Shown here one piece after another: positions 16,311-26,100 of a stretch of DNA of 41,451 bases. Position numbers and translations under genes: made by a program. The stretch's first letter is position 1; every line of letters begins with the position of its first letter. The notes under the pieces are model-generated. The model did no database searches and was not told where the DNA came from. It was given only the letters and a program-made list of their open reading frames with translations. The stretch is from NCBI GenBank assembly GCA_045535935.1, contig JAZSMO010000009.1, positions 1 to 41,451 of the forward strand, in the 5' to 3' direction. Source of the DNA: SVFI01 sp045535935 (GTDB taxonomy: Bacteria; Bacillota; Clostridia; Lachnospirales; Lachnospiraceae).

Positions 16311-18026
16311 ATGGCAACAAAAGCGTATTATCCAATCAACGAGATCGGTGCTGGAAAAGTAGGTTTTTCTAAAACTCGTTCTATCATCGAAGCAGCTTTC
16401 TATGGAAATAATGTTGTTAAAGTTAACACATTAAAAGAAGCATATGAGCTGGCAAAAAATTCACCGGGTACTGTTGTAACAGACATGCCGATCAAAGACG
16501 GTGAGACATTCGGTCTTGAAAAAGACGCAAAAGTATTATTATTCAACGATGGTGCTGTAACAGGTCGTTACGCAGCAGCTCGTCGTATCAAAGGTGAGCC
16601 GGGCGTTGACTCTGTTAAACTTGATAAAGTGGTTATGGACGCTGTTTATGAGACAAGATGGAAAACAATGTATCATGCAGAGTGTTTCATCGGTCTTGAT
16701 CCGGAATTCATGGTAAAAGCACACCTTCTTATTCCGGAAGGAGAAGAGAACATCCTTTACAACTGGATGCTCAACTTCCAGTATATGTCAGATGAGTACG
16801 TAAAAATGTACAAAAACTCTAAAGCAATCGGCGACGGAAAAGAAGCAGATGTTTACATCTTCTCTGATCCGCAGTGGGCTCCACACGATGCTCCTGACGT
16901 TGACTACAGCTGCTTAAGCGATCCGCTTACACTTTGCTATTTCGACACAAACGAAAACTGTGCAGCAATCCTTGGTATGAGATACTTCGGAGAGCACAAA
17001 AAAGGAACTCTTACAATGGCTTGGGCTCTTGCTAACAGAAACGGTTATGCAGCTTGCCACGGCGGACAGAAAGAGTACTCTTTAGAAGGCGGAAAGAAAT
17101 TCGTTGCTTCTGTTTACGGTCTCTCAGGATCAGGTAAATCTACATTAACACATGCAAAACATGCAGGAAAATACGATGAGTTCGGCGGTATCAAAGTTCT
17201 TCATGATGACGCTTTCATCATCAACACAGATACATGTGCATCTATCGCTTTAGAGCCGACATACTTCGACAAGACATCTGATTATCCTACAGGATGTCCT
17301 GATAATGAGTACTTATTATCAGCTCAGAACTGCTCTTGTACATTAGACTCAGAAGGCAAGATCCAGCTTGTAACAGAAGATATTAGAAATGGTAACGGAC
17401 GTGCAATCAAATCTAAATTATGGTCTCCAAACCGTGTAGATAAGATTGATGCTCCTGTAAATGCTATTTTCTGGATCATGAAAGACCCTACAATCCCACC
17501 TGTAATCAAATTAAAAGGTGCAGCTCTTGCATCAGTTATGGGTGCGACACTTGCTACAAAGACATCTACAGCAGAACGTGTTGCTGCAGGTACAGATATG
17601 AACGCATTACGTATCGTTCCATATGCTAACCCATTCAGAACATACCCACTCGTAAATGACTACGAGAAGTTCAAAAAGTTAGTAGAAGAGAAAAACGTAG
17701 ACTGCTACATCGTTAACACAGGTGACTTCATGGGAACTAAGTGTAAACCGGCAGATACATTAGGAATTCTTGAAACAATCGTGGAAGGAAAAGCTAAATT
17801 CGAAAAATGGGGACCATTTGACGATGTAGAAATCATGTACGATTGGTCAGGAAAGACAGCTGATTTCACTCCGAACTTAGACGACGCTGAGTACCGTGCT
17901 GCATTAAAGGCTGCTATGCAGAACCGTGTAGACGCTGTTGAAGGCTTCGCATCTAAGAAAGACGGCTATGACAAGCTTCCGGATGAAGCTTTAGCAGCTG
18001 TTAAGAAGTTAGTTGACGCATTATAA
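16311..18026 (+). CDS. pckA: Phosphoenolpyruvate carboxykinase (ATP)
   Basis: A 571-residue ATP-type PEP carboxykinase, interconverting oxaloacetate plus ATP with phosphoenolpyruvate, CO2 and ADP. In fermentative gut anaerobes it can run toward CO2 fixation or gluconeogenesis. The kinase P-loop GLSGSGKST starts at Gly270, followed by the metal-binding HDDAF segment and, later, AAGTDMNALRIVPYANPFRT. It is somewhat longer than the usual 520-540 residues. Codon choice differs visibly from the neighbours: many AAC, TTC, GCT, ACA and TTA codons and a more uniform pattern, as in very highly expressed genes. Its promoter, 5' hairpin and perfect AAGGAGG site agree with high expression. Confidence 0.95.
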   Translation: MATKAYYPINEIGAGKVGFSKTRSIIEAAFYGNNVVKVNTLKEAYELAKNSPGTVVTDMPIKDGETFGLEKDAKVLLFNDGAVTGRYAAARRIKGEPGVDSVKLDKVVMDAVYETRWKTMYHAECFIGLDPEFMVKAHLLIPEGEENILYNWMLNFQYMSDEYVKMYKNSKAIGDGKEADVYIFSDPQWAPHDAPDVDYSCLSDPLTLCYFDTNENCAAILGMRYFGEHKKGTLTMAWALANRNGYAACHGGQKEYSLEGGKKFVASVYGLSGSGKSTLTHAKHAGKYDEFGGIKVLHDDAFIINTDTCASIALEPTYFDKTSDYPTGCPDNEYLLSAQNCSCTLDSEGKIQLVTEDIRNGNGRAIKSKLWSPNRVDKIDAPVNAIFWIMKDPTIPPVIKLKGAALASVMGATLATKTSTAERVAAGTDMNALRIVPYANPFRTYPLVNDYEKFKKLVEEKNVDCYIVNTGDFMGTKCKPADTLGILETIVEGKAKFEKWGPFDDVEIMYDWSGKTADFTPNLDDAEYRAALKAAMQNRVDAVEGFASKKDGYDKLPDEALAAVKKLVDAL

Positions 18027-18044
18027 AATAAAACAATAACAGGA

Positions 18045-18116
18045 CAGTTGCGAGCGAACTTTCCGCGCATGCGGATCTTGGTTAATATGTATTCCAAGAA
18101 GTTTCGCAAAAAACTG
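18045..18116 (+). other. Candidate structured RNA element in the pckA 3' region
   Basis: In the 143 bases between the pckA stop and its terminator, three stems nest as a three-way junction. The outer stem is CAGTTGCGA (18045-18053) with TCGCAA and CTG (18104-18116, four-A bulge). Hairpin TCCGC-GCAT-GCGGA is at 18062-18075. Hairpin TCTTGG/CCAAGA is at 18076-18099. It could be a 3'-UTR element or a small RNA released from the mRNA. The same stretch can be read as a Lys-rich 29-codon frame (18069-18158) without a ribosome site. Assigned by eye only. Confidence 0.35.
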
Positions 18117-18170
18117 ACCGTGAAGAAACACTGTACGGCGTATACAAAGTACAAGTAAAACATGTTTTAG

Positions 18171-18216
18171 AATCCGCAGTAGGATACCTCGGTATTTTTA
18201 CTGCGGATTTTTTTGT
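18171..18216 (+). terminator. Terminator of the pckA transcript
   Basis: AATCCGCAGTA (18171-18181) and TACTGCGGATT (18199-18209) form a perfect 11-base stem with a 17-base loop, followed by a run of T. Confidence 0.9.
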
Positions 18217-18292
18217 TGCATGTGTATGATTTGTGGTAAGATATATATAGCAAGGTGAATAAATATAGATAATGAATAGCGGGAGTGATAAA

Positions 18293-19444
18293 ATGGCCAA
18301 TTTCATGGATTATCTGGACTGGCGCGGTGATTTGACCGTGAAACAGTCGCCGTTTAATATAGTGGACAATTTAATTTTAAGTACGCTTGTATACATTGAT
18401 TTTGAGCAGACGGGATTTGACCTGTCGGGAAGAAACAGTGTGACCATAAAAGAAGCGGGAGAAAAGTTTTCTCTTTTGCATGCAGATGAAAAAATGAATC
18501 TCGGCAGAGTGATTCCGGATGAAGTATTTACGCTGTTTGATGAGCTTTCCAGATGCAAGCGGTTTCGCAATATGAAGTTGTCCCACTATGTCAATCAGAT
18601 CGATGAGCGGGAAGAAAAACAGTTTGCTGCCATTACGGTGGAGATTGGAGACGGAAATTTCTGCATTGCCTACCGGGGAACGGACGATACGATTGTGGGA
18701 TGGAAGGAAGATTTTAATATGTGTTTCCAGTCGCCGGTGCCGTCGCAGATACAGGCGGTGGAATATTTGCAACAGGTAGCGTATTCCAAGCTCGGTAAAA
18801 TTTATATGGGCGGACATTCCAAGGGCGGAAATCTGGCGATTTATGCAGCGACTTTTTGCAGTTCCTTTGTGCGTCGCCGTATCCGTCAGGTGTGCAGCTT
18901 TGACAGTCCGGGATTTACGCAGGAGATACTTAAAACAGATGCTTATAAAGCACTGGCAGGACGGATATACAGAATTATTCCGCAATCATCCATGATTGGT
19001 ATCTTGTTTGAACATGATGAACCGTATGAAGTGGTTTCCAGTACGCAAATCGGTCTGTTTCAACATGATATGTTTTCCTGGCAGGTGCTGGGGGAAGATT
19101 TTGTGTATGTGGATGATATTTCCTCCTCGTCTACGACGGTGGAACACACGATGAAAGAGTTCATTGCGTCTATGACCATTGAGGAAAGAAAAAAATTTGT
19201 GGAAGCACTGTTTTATGTGTTTGAGGAAACGGGAGCAAAAACGCTGTCTCAATTGAAAATAAGAGATGTGGCTGCCATTCTGAGACGTATGAGCAAAGAA
19301 GACCACGACAATCGAAAAGTTTTGTCGCAGGCGCTTCGTATGCTTCTGCAGATTTTGGAAGAATATTCTCAGCAGCAACTCTTAAAGCAGGCAGAAAAAA
19401 GAATGGAGAAAATGAAGATTATTCCAAAGAAAAAACAGTTGTAA
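18293..19444 (+). CDS. DUF2974 (Mbeg1-like) alpha/beta-hydrolase-fold protein
   Basis: A 383-residue cytosolic protein of the DUF2974/Mbeg1-like family, with an alpha/beta-hydrolase core. CIAYRGTDDTIVGWKEDF resembles the oxyanion region of class 3 lipases, and GGHSKGGNLA holds the nucleophile elbow (Ser176). FDSPGF follows. The C-terminal third is charged and probably helical. The substrate is unknown. I begin at 18293 because GGGAG lies ahead of that ATG, while the in-frame ATG at 18272 has no site. A TAAGAT with an upstream TG (18237-18242) may be its -10. Its stop codon lies inside the -35 box of the 6S RNA promoter. Confidence 0.85.
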   Translation: MANFMDYLDWRGDLTVKQSPFNIVDNLILSTLVYIDFEQTGFDLSGRNSVTIKEAGEKFSLLHADEKMNLGRVIPDEVFTLFDELSRCKRFRNMKLSHYVNQIDEREEKQFAAITVEIGDGNFCIAYRGTDDTIVGWKEDFNMCFQSPVPSQIQAVEYLQQVAYSKLGKIYMGGHSKGGNLAIYAATFCSSFVRRRIRQVCSFDSPGFTQEILKTDAYKALAGRIYRIIPQSSMIGILFEHDEPYEVVSSTQIGLFQHDMFSWQVLGEDFVYVDDISSSSTTVEHTMKEFIASMTIEERKKFVEALFYVFEETGAKTLSQLKIRDVAAILRRMSKEDHDNRKVLSQALRMLLQILEEYSQQQLLKQAEKRMEKMKIIPKKKQL

Positions 19445-19467
19445 TAAGCTAACAATTTGAGTATACT
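19439..19467 (+). promoter_or_regulatory. Promoter of the 6S RNA gene
   Basis: TTGTAA (19439-19444), exactly 17 bases, then TATACT (19462-19467). The -35 includes the TAA stop codon of the upstream gene. It predicts a start near 19474, which matches the base of the RNA's closing stem. Confidence 0.7.
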
Positions 19468-19473
19468 AATAGT

Positions 19474-19652
19474 AACCTGAAATGTGCGACAACTCCTACT
19501 ATTTTGAACCTACAGTTACTTTAAACGGGATTCCTATATTGTTGCATGGATGTCAGGCCTTACCTACGGGTCAGAGGAAGGCAGAAGTGTAATTGCGGTC
19601 ACCCACCTGGCGTTAGCTAGGAGTCAAAGTGTAGGAACCGGCATTTCGGGAA
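19474..19652 (+). ncRNA. ssrS: 6S RNA
   Basis: About 179 bases between a promoter and a terminator, with no credible protein. The ends close as in 6S RNA: CCTGAAATG (19476-19484) pairs with CATTTCGGG (19642-19650), and CCTAC (19494-19498) with GTAGG further in. On the 3' side the 6S-like CACCCACCT sequence is followed by the hairpin CCTGGC-GTTA-GCTAGG. Length, the single long rod with an open centre and this 3'-side motif fit RNA that mimics an open promoter and binds sigma-A RNA polymerase in stationary phase. I recognised it by structure and motif, not by a covariance-model search. Confidence 0.83.
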
Positions 19653-19653
19653 C

Positions 19654-19687
19654 AAAAGAAAACAGTCCGCAAGGGCTGTTTTCTTTT
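19654..19687 (+). terminator. Terminator of the 6S RNA gene
   Basis: AAAAGAAAACAGTCC and GGGCTGTTTTCTTTT form a 15-base stem (one G-T pair) capped by GCAA. The downstream SpoIID-domain gene begins 25 bases later, so it must be reached by read-through or by a promoter I cannot see. Confidence 0.85.
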
Positions 19688-19712
19688 GAATTGATTTGTG
19701 AAAGGGAAGCAA

Positions 19713-21917
19713 ATGAGAAAAAGGATTGTTTATTTATGTATAGCCATATTTGTTCTTGCTGCGATTCTTGTAGTCGGGAGCGCATGGCTTATAAAAAAAG
19801 CAAAAGATATTCCGCCGGAAGAAGAACAGATAACATGGGAAGAAATTACCCATCTGCTATCCGAAGCAAAACAGGAAAACAGAATTTTGTTTTTGGAACA
19901 GTGTACAAAAGAGTTTGAAGAAAAAGGGTATTGGCTGCGGGAACAAACGACCGAGAATCTGATTGCTTTTATGGAGGAGAAGGAGCCGGAGCTTGGACTT
20001 GCGTTTCGGCAGTTAAACGTGATTGCGGTAATTGATGATGCGATTCTGGCACAAAGCGAGGATGGACTTTACGATTATCAAGTGAAAGAGATGGCGGGAT
20101 TGCAGACGCAGATAGAGCCCGGAGATTCTCTTCGGGTGATCGGAACGCAGCATGTAATTTTGCAGGTGGCGGAGACGGAAAAAACACAGGTTTTATTGGA
20201 GGCTGCGTGGATTCGTGCAAATACGGAACAGAATCTGACGGTTATTTATGACGGTAAGGAGTTTGGCTGTGCTAATTTAGATAATTCGTACAACGGCTAT
20301 GAAGATATTGCAGATATTGTAATTGAAGGCGGCGGTTGTGCATCGGTGCAACCTTATACAGAAAAAATCAACGGAAAATTGCTCAGTGTCAAAGAGCGGA
20401 CCATCGAATTGGAAGAGTTTGGTACATATGAGTACGATGAGGGGATTCAAGTATATAAACTGTTTGGGGAATATGAGCCATACACGGTGGCTGATCTTCA
20501 AATCGGATATGATTTTACGGATTTTGTGCTGGATAAACGCGGGAAAATTGTGGCTGCCCTGGCGACAAGAGATGGTTATTTGGATAAAATCAGGGTGGTA
20601 ATCAAAACTTCAGAGTTTGCTTCGGCTTACCATGAGGAAGTGCTCCTTAAGTGCGATACAGATATGGCATGGAAGAGTGGCGACAGAGAAGGTGTGATTG
20701 CAGGCGGAGAAGAGGTAGCCATAGACAACAACAGTGAACTGTTTGGAAATGATCGTATTACGTTTGTTCCGGCAGCACTTTCTGCGAAGACCACACTTTT
20801 GTCTGTGGAGAGAAACCAGGGGACACCGTGGTATCGCGGAACAATGGAAGTAGAACGGACACAGGAAGGGCTTCTTGTTATCAATGAGCTTCCGCTGGAT
20901 GAGTATTTGTATTCGGTGGTTCCGAGTGAAATGCCCGCTTCTTATCCTCTTGAGGCTTTGAAGGCACAGGCGGTCAGTGCAAGGACTTACGCTTATGCCC
21001 ATATGCAAAGCTCGCGGTTACAGAGCTACGGTGCGCATGTAGATGACAGTGCGGCGTTTCAGGTATATAACAATATCACGGAAAATGAAGCGACGACAAA
21101 GGCGGTACGCGAGACGGAAGGGGTCATAGTGAGCAAAGACGGTAAGCCTGTGACAACTTATTTCTATTCGACGTCCTGCGGCTATGGAACAGATCTTTCT
21201 GCATGGTTGGCGGAGGGGGAAGCATATCTTAAAGCCCGGCAGATAGGTGTATGCGCAGACGGCGAAAATGAGGAAGAAAATGTGACCGCAATGACGGCGG
21301 AAGAAGAGTTTTGCCGGTTTATCTGTGATACAGACAGTGACAGCTATGAGAAGGAAGATTCTTATTATCGCTGGAAATATGAGACAGCGGTAGATGAAGA
21401 GTTGCTCTTGGCTAACTTGCAAAAGAGATATGGGGCAAATCCGGAGCAGATATTGACAGAGACTTCAGATGGATTTGTGCCAAAAGAAATCAAGGAGTTC
21501 GGACAATTAAATAATATTGAAATTGTCAAACGTGCACCGGGCGGAGCAGTCACGGAAATGATACTGGAAGGAAGCGATGCGACGGTAAAAATTTTATCTG
21601 AGAAAAATGTAAGATATATACTGGCGAATGTCAGTACAGAACTTAAGTTGGGGACTTCCTATGAGAAGGACGGAACTGCAAATGGTATGCTTCCGAGCGC
21701 ATTCCTTGTGATTGATACGGTTCGTGAGACGTCGGAGGAAGAAGAACAGCAAGAAAAAATTACGTCCTATACGGTTTGCGGCGGCGGTTTTGGTCACGGC
21801 ATCGGAATGAGCCAGAACGGAGCGAAGCAGATGGCAAAGCGTGGTATGGATTTTGAGACAATTTTGCAGTTTTATTATGTGGAAACAGAACTTGTGGAGA
21901 TGAAGGCAGAAGAATGA
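19713..21917 (+). CDS. SpoIID/LytB domain protein, membrane-anchored
   Basis: 734 residues: an N-terminal membrane helix (about 7-27), a long extracytoplasmic region of beta-rich, acidic sequence, and a SpoIID domain from about residue 355 to the C-terminus. LPLDEYLYSVVPSEMPASYP contains the glutamate (Glu406) that is catalytic in SpoIID lytic transglycosylase, followed by KAQAVSARTYAYAH. The family's closing GGGFGHGIGMSQNGAKQMA is near the end. SpoIID proper strips glycan strands during engulfment; this longer form may act in vegetative cells or sporulation. I use the ATG at 19713 with AAAGGGA ahead of it; an in-frame GTG 15 bases upstream overlaps that site. It is coupled to the next gene by a 4-base overlap. 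Confidence 0.87.
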   Translation: MRKRIVYLCIAIFVLAAILVVGSAWLIKKAKDIPPEEEQITWEEITHLLSEAKQENRILFLEQCTKEFEEKGYWLREQTTENLIAFMEEKEPELGLAFRQLNVIAVIDDAILAQSEDGLYDYQVKEMAGLQTQIEPGDSLRVIGTQHVILQVAETEKTQVLLEAAWIRANTEQNLTVIYDGKEFGCANLDNSYNGYEDIADIVIEGGGCASVQPYTEKINGKLLSVKERTIELEEFGTYEYDEGIQVYKLFGEYEPYTVADLQIGYDFTDFVLDKRGKIVAALATRDGYLDKIRVVIKTSEFASAYHEEVLLKCDTDMAWKSGDREGVIAGGEEVAIDNNSELFGNDRITFVPAALSAKTTLLSVERNQGTPWYRGTMEVERTQEGLLVINELPLDEYLYSVVPSEMPASYPLEALKAQAVSARTYAYAHMQSSRLQSYGAHVDDSAAFQVYNNITENEATTKAVRETEGVIVSKDGKPVTTYFYSTSCGYGTDLSAWLAEGEAYLKARQIGVCADGENEEENVTAMTAEEEFCRFICDTDSDSYEKEDSYYRWKYETAVDEELLLANLQKRYGANPEQILTETSDGFVPKEIKEFGQLNNIEIVKRAPGGAVTEMILEGSDATVKILSEKNVRYILANVSTELKLGTSYEKDGTANGMLPSAFLVIDTVRETSEEEEQQEKITSYTVCGGGFGHGIGMSQNGAKQMAKRGMDFETILQFYYVETELVEMKAEE

Positions 21918-22771
21918 AAAATAAACCGGTAAGAATAGCAAAAGAATATTTGGCCATGGTGCGGAAATATCATATCAGCGCATATGCTTCCAGTGTGGCA
22001 TTTTTTACGTATTTGTCATTGATGCCTGTGATGATTGTGTTTTTTTCGGTGCTTCCGTATACGCCTTTGACAGAAGCGAAGCTAATGGAGATTCTCACCC
22101 GGATTTTACCGGAACATATGATTCCGGTATCCATATCGGTCGTGGCAAACATGTATGACAATTCCGGTGCAGTATTATCGGTGACCTTGCTTGTGCTGAT
22201 TTGGTCGGGAGCAAAGGGAATGCTTGCTTTTCTGCGCGGGCTGAATGTAATCAACCATGTGGAAGAAAAGCGAAATTATGTTTTTTTGCGGCTGAGAGCC
22301 AGCGTGTACACGGTGTTGCTTTTGGTGCTGGTAATCGTTGTTCTTGTTCTCGTTGTCTTCGGTGATTGGATTGTCCGGATTTTGACAGGAGCATTTCCGC
22401 ATATTCATTACTTGTTTGATGTGTTGTTTACCTTCCGGCCGCTTTTTGTAACACTCGTGTTGACGCTTTTTTTCGGAGCGGCTTTTACATGGCTTCCGAA
22501 TGCGGAAGAAAAATACTTCCGCTATGAGCTTCCGGGCGCTTTTGTTGCAAGTTTGGTTTGGTATGTGGCGTCGTGGGCGTTTTCTGTCTATGTCAATCGT
22601 TTTTTTGCTTACAACGTATACGGAAGTCTGGCGACAGTGACGATTATTATGCTGTGGCTGTATCTTTGTTTTTATATTGTGCTGGCGGGAGCGCTTCTGA
22701 ACCGGTTTTTACTTCCGGCTAATGAATATTTACATGAAGTGTTCAAAAGAAAGAAAGAGAAAAATTTATAG
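21914..22771 (+). CDS. YihY/BrkB family inner-membrane protein
   Basis: A 285-residue polytopic membrane protein with about six hydrophobic helices, matching the YihY (formerly ribonuclease BN/BrkB) family. SSVAFFTYLSLMPVMIVFFS near the start and the late NVYGSLATVTIIMLWLYLCF are typical. Its function is not established; the old RNase BN assignment was withdrawn for this family. It overlaps the SpoIID-domain gene by ATGA, so the two are translated together and may work together at the envelope. A strong terminator follows. Confidence 0.88.
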   Translation: MKNKPVRIAKEYLAMVRKYHISAYASSVAFFTYLSLMPVMIVFFSVLPYTPLTEAKLMEILTRILPEHMIPVSISVVANMYDNSGAVLSVTLLVLIWSGAKGMLAFLRGLNVINHVEEKRNYVFLRLRASVYTVLLLVLVIVVLVLVVFGDWIVRILTGAFPHIHYLFDVLFTFRPLFVTLVLTLFFGAAFTWLPNAEEKYFRYELPGAFVASLVWYVASWAFSVYVNRFFAYNVYGSLATVTIIMLWLYLCFYIVLAGALLNRFLLPANEYLHEVFKRKKEKNL

Positions 22772-22784
22772 ATCCAAAACAGAA

Positions 22785-22819
22785 AATCCGGAAGATGAAA
22801 AGGAATCTTCCGGATTTTT
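22785..22819. terminator. Terminator between the YihY gene and the XRE gene
   Basis: AATCCGGAAGAT and ATCTTCCGGATT pair perfectly over 12 bases with an 8-base loop. TTTTT follows on the plus strand and an A-rich stretch precedes it, so it can act for both converging genes. Confidence 0.9.
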
Positions 22820-22824
22820 GCATA

Positions 22825-23037
22825 TTATTCTGTTTCCGAACGGGTGATTTCAAATAAATCATCAATCGGACAATTTAATAAAAGGCTGAGTTTTTCCAGG
22901 TTTTCAAAACGGATGGATGAGGTTTCGTTGTTTACCAGTTTATTAAAGTTGCCGTAGCTCATCTCCATTCGCTTGTACAACCAGTATTTTGTTTTTTGTT
23001 GTTCTTCCAATAGTTCAATGATTCTAAGTCTTATCAT
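22825..23037 (-). CDS. Small XRE-family (Cro/CI-type) helix-turn-helix regulator
   Basis: A 70-residue single-domain DNA-binding protein. MIRLRIIELLEEQQKTKYWLYKR followed by MSYGNFNKLVNNE and FENLEKLSLLLNCPIDDLFE is the pattern of the Cro/CI-type HTH_26 group, which are compact transcription factors. I prefer the ATG at 23037, preceded by CGGAG; another ATG 24 bases upstream lacks a good site and would add a charged octapeptide. A TATAAT for the minus strand lies at 23073-23078. It is divergent from the large surface-protein gene, and their promoters are within 50 bases, so it probably controls that gene and itself (inference). Confidence 0.85.
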   Translation of the reverse strand: MIRLRIIELLEEQQKTKYWLYKRMEMSYGNFNKLVNNETSSIRFENLEKLSLLLNCPIDDLFEITRSETE

Positions 23038-23093
23038 GCCGTTACTCCGATGTTTTTTCATTTGTTTTTTCCATTATAACGGAACAAGAGTGC

Positions 23094-23122
23094 TTGCATA
23101 ACTTATTTGCGAGTTATATAAT
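23094..23122 (+). promoter_or_regulatory. Promoter of the large surface-protein gene
   Basis: TTGCAT (23094-23099), exactly 17 bases, and a perfect TATAAT (23117-23122). Start of transcription is expected near 23129, with an AAAAGGAGGA ribosome site further down. Confidence 0.78.
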
Positions 23123-23161
23123 GTACACATGAGATATGTTCGTGAAAAGGAGGAATCACGT

Positions 23162-26100
23162 ATGAAAAAACATTTTAACAAGTTTTTGTCGTTTTTTCTT
23201 GTGCTGGCAATGATGGTCAGTGTAGTCAGCCCGGCGGCTGTAGAAGTTTCTGCAGAACCGGTTGTGGAGAATCCGGGTATTTATGCTACCATGGATATTA
23301 ATTGGAACGAAGAAACACAAACAGATGAACTGCAGGCTGATTCGTCGTATTTGAAAGAATTTTGGATGCGCAATACAGGGGCGTGGATTCAGTTTGCTTT
23401 GTTTGATGAAAATGGCAGTATGACGGATATAGATCCAGCTTCGCTGGTAATTAGGGATGGAGAAGGAACGGCTGTAACAGAGGGCATTTCCTATCGTATC
23501 GCCGGAAGCGATGATGAAGGGAATTATGATGAAGAAACAACCCGTTACGTTATGTTTTTGCAGATTCGTCAGACCGGTGATTTCAAGGTTTACTACGGTG
23601 AGGAAGCGGAGGATTATGTAACACTCCATGTGGAATATCCGCGTCTTGGCTTTTTTGAAGACGAGACAAGAGAGAGCGCCTATGTATACGATTATACTTA
23701 TACGAATTTAGAAAAAAATTTCTTTTATTTGATTATGGAGGCTGCGGGAGATGGTGAAACATATTTGCAGGAGGGCAGCCCGTATCTGACAGTGTGGGAT
23801 CATGATTTGCAGGCTGAAATTACTGAAGCGGAGGCGGTAGCTGAGTATGCGACGCTTTCCGAGGTGCAGGGATCACAAAATGTATATAAGGTGACGATAA
23901 CGGCCGAAGGTGCTCGCTTTGAACTTAGGGCAAATATTGATGGTCAGAACACAGATGGAGAAGGAAATCCGAATGGGAATCCATGGACAGATACCTCTCG
24001 TTTGGATATTAACTATGAAGAACTTGTGACGGGACTTGCTGTGACAACTGATTTTGATTGGTCAAATGATGTTCCGACAAAGGTGGAATATCCGGAGTAC
24101 CACAAAACAGTGTACGGAGAGATTTCGTATATGACTGTATCGTTAAAATACATTGAAAGAGACGGTGAAGGAAATGTGACATCGGAAACAGCTCTTTCTC
24201 TGGAGGATATTGAGCTTTTTAATAGTGATGGTGAGCCGACCCAGGACGCTGTCATTGAGGAAAATGTGAATGCAAATGATCCTGAAATTATGGATATCAA
24301 GTTTTTCTGTGCCGGTGATTATAAAATCGGTTATCAGTATGCAGAAGGAAAGTGGGATTATGTGACACTATCCATGGGTCAGCCGAGAGTCGGTTTCTAC
24401 ACAGCAGCTGATTATGAAAATGGTTCCTATATTTTTGAAACTCTGCCATATTACGATAGGGAGGAAAAACCGCAGTTTTATGTGATTGTAAAAAAAGCGG
24501 AAGAAGGAATGACACAGAACATTCCTGAAAATTTCCTGCAGGTACAGGAACCTGATACAGAAGAATGGATTACAGCTCCGGAGCAGCTTTCTGACTTTAT
24601 CTCGTATGAAGAGATCGAAGTTCCGGCCGAGGAAACAGAAATTCAGGCTGTTTATATGGTGACGGTAGTCACAGACAGGGGATTCCAGCTGCAAGCCAAT
24701 GTAGAGTGCGTTCCGGGTGATCCGAAGCAGGAAGTATGGACAGCCTCTCCGCGGATCGGTATCTGGTACGAAGAGCGTCCGGACGGACTGAAAGTTGCGG
24801 ATCATATTGAATACAATGAAGATGGTCCGTATATTCACGATGATTCCGGATACTTCAATGAAATTGCGGTTGCGCTTATGGAAGAGCGCACGTTTGCATT
24901 TGTCGTTCGTGATGAAGAAGGGGCAAACACTGAGCTGAACGGTACTATGTCGGTTCAATTCAATGAAGAGGAAGAAATTTTGTTGGAAGACGAACCGGTT
25001 GATAATGAATATATTGCCATAGAAAAAATACGTACCTCAGGTGAAGAATGGTATTATAATCTCCGTCTGGAAAAACGCGGTGCGTATACCTTTACCTATA
25101 AAGAGGATGGACAGGAGAACAAGTCTGTGACGCTGTACGCAGAGCTTCCGCTGTTTGGTATCTACACGTCTGCGACAATTTTTGATGATACAACGATTTA
25201 TTTGGAGCCGGAGCTGGATTATCTGAATCAGGACTACTATGTTGTAGTGTCGAAGAAATACGGCGAATGGGTGGAAGGCTTTGAACCGGATGTCCTTAAT
25301 TACGAGAAAGATGTCGTGGAGTTTGTTCAGGAATCTTCCGGGGAAGAATATGACGTGTATCACCTGCAGGTGCGTGATGATGTAACGGCAGGTTTTGATA
25401 TGATTCTTCCGGTAACCGTACGCTGGGGTGAGGGCGATGAAGATTATTATGTGGATGAGCGCTGGTATCGCTTCAAAGGCGATGAGAGCGGACGAATTGC
25501 TTATACGGACGGCGAGGAACATCTCGGGTATACAGGATGTTATTTGTATGACTATGAGTACGAAGCCGGTGGCGTGAACTGGGGAAGCGGTGAACCGATT
25601 TATTATGCGCATGCGGATTCCATTCAAGGAGTTATTGACAAGCTTTCTGCACTGGCAAACGGTGAGGAAGTGCTGTATGCAGTGACAAGCAATTTCGGTC
25701 ATGATATACCGGATAAAAGTCAGTCGACGGAAGGAATGAACATTGTAAATACCGGTTACATGATAATCAATGTCAGTCATCTCGGTGATGTTGAGCTGCA
25801 AGACCAGTATGTATCCTCATCCGGCAATATGAAAGGTATTATATTTGAATCCGGTCACGATTGGCGTTACACGAAGCATGCTGACAATGAAGACGGCTTC
25901 TATGTGGAAGACATTGTGTACAAGGTGCAACCGGCGTTGGAAACGATTAAAAACGACACGACACCTTATGAAGAAGATTACGGAGAAGTGACTGTTCCGG
26001 ATCGTTTCGAAGACATGAACTATATCAGCGGATATATGGGTAAATTCTACGAAGTAGATGATACGGGCGAAGCTTTTGTTATGGGCGATATGATTGAATG

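Noticed and set aside
18069..18158. Lys-rich 29-codon small protein after pckA
   Set aside because: No Shine-Dalgarno sequence before either ATG, and the same bases form RNA stems. It is kept only as an alternative in the finding on this region.
25037..25801. Antisense frame of about 250 codons within the surface-protein gene
   Set aside because: Same kind of shadow: no promoter, no ribosome site, and low-complexity His/Ile/Arg-rich translation.
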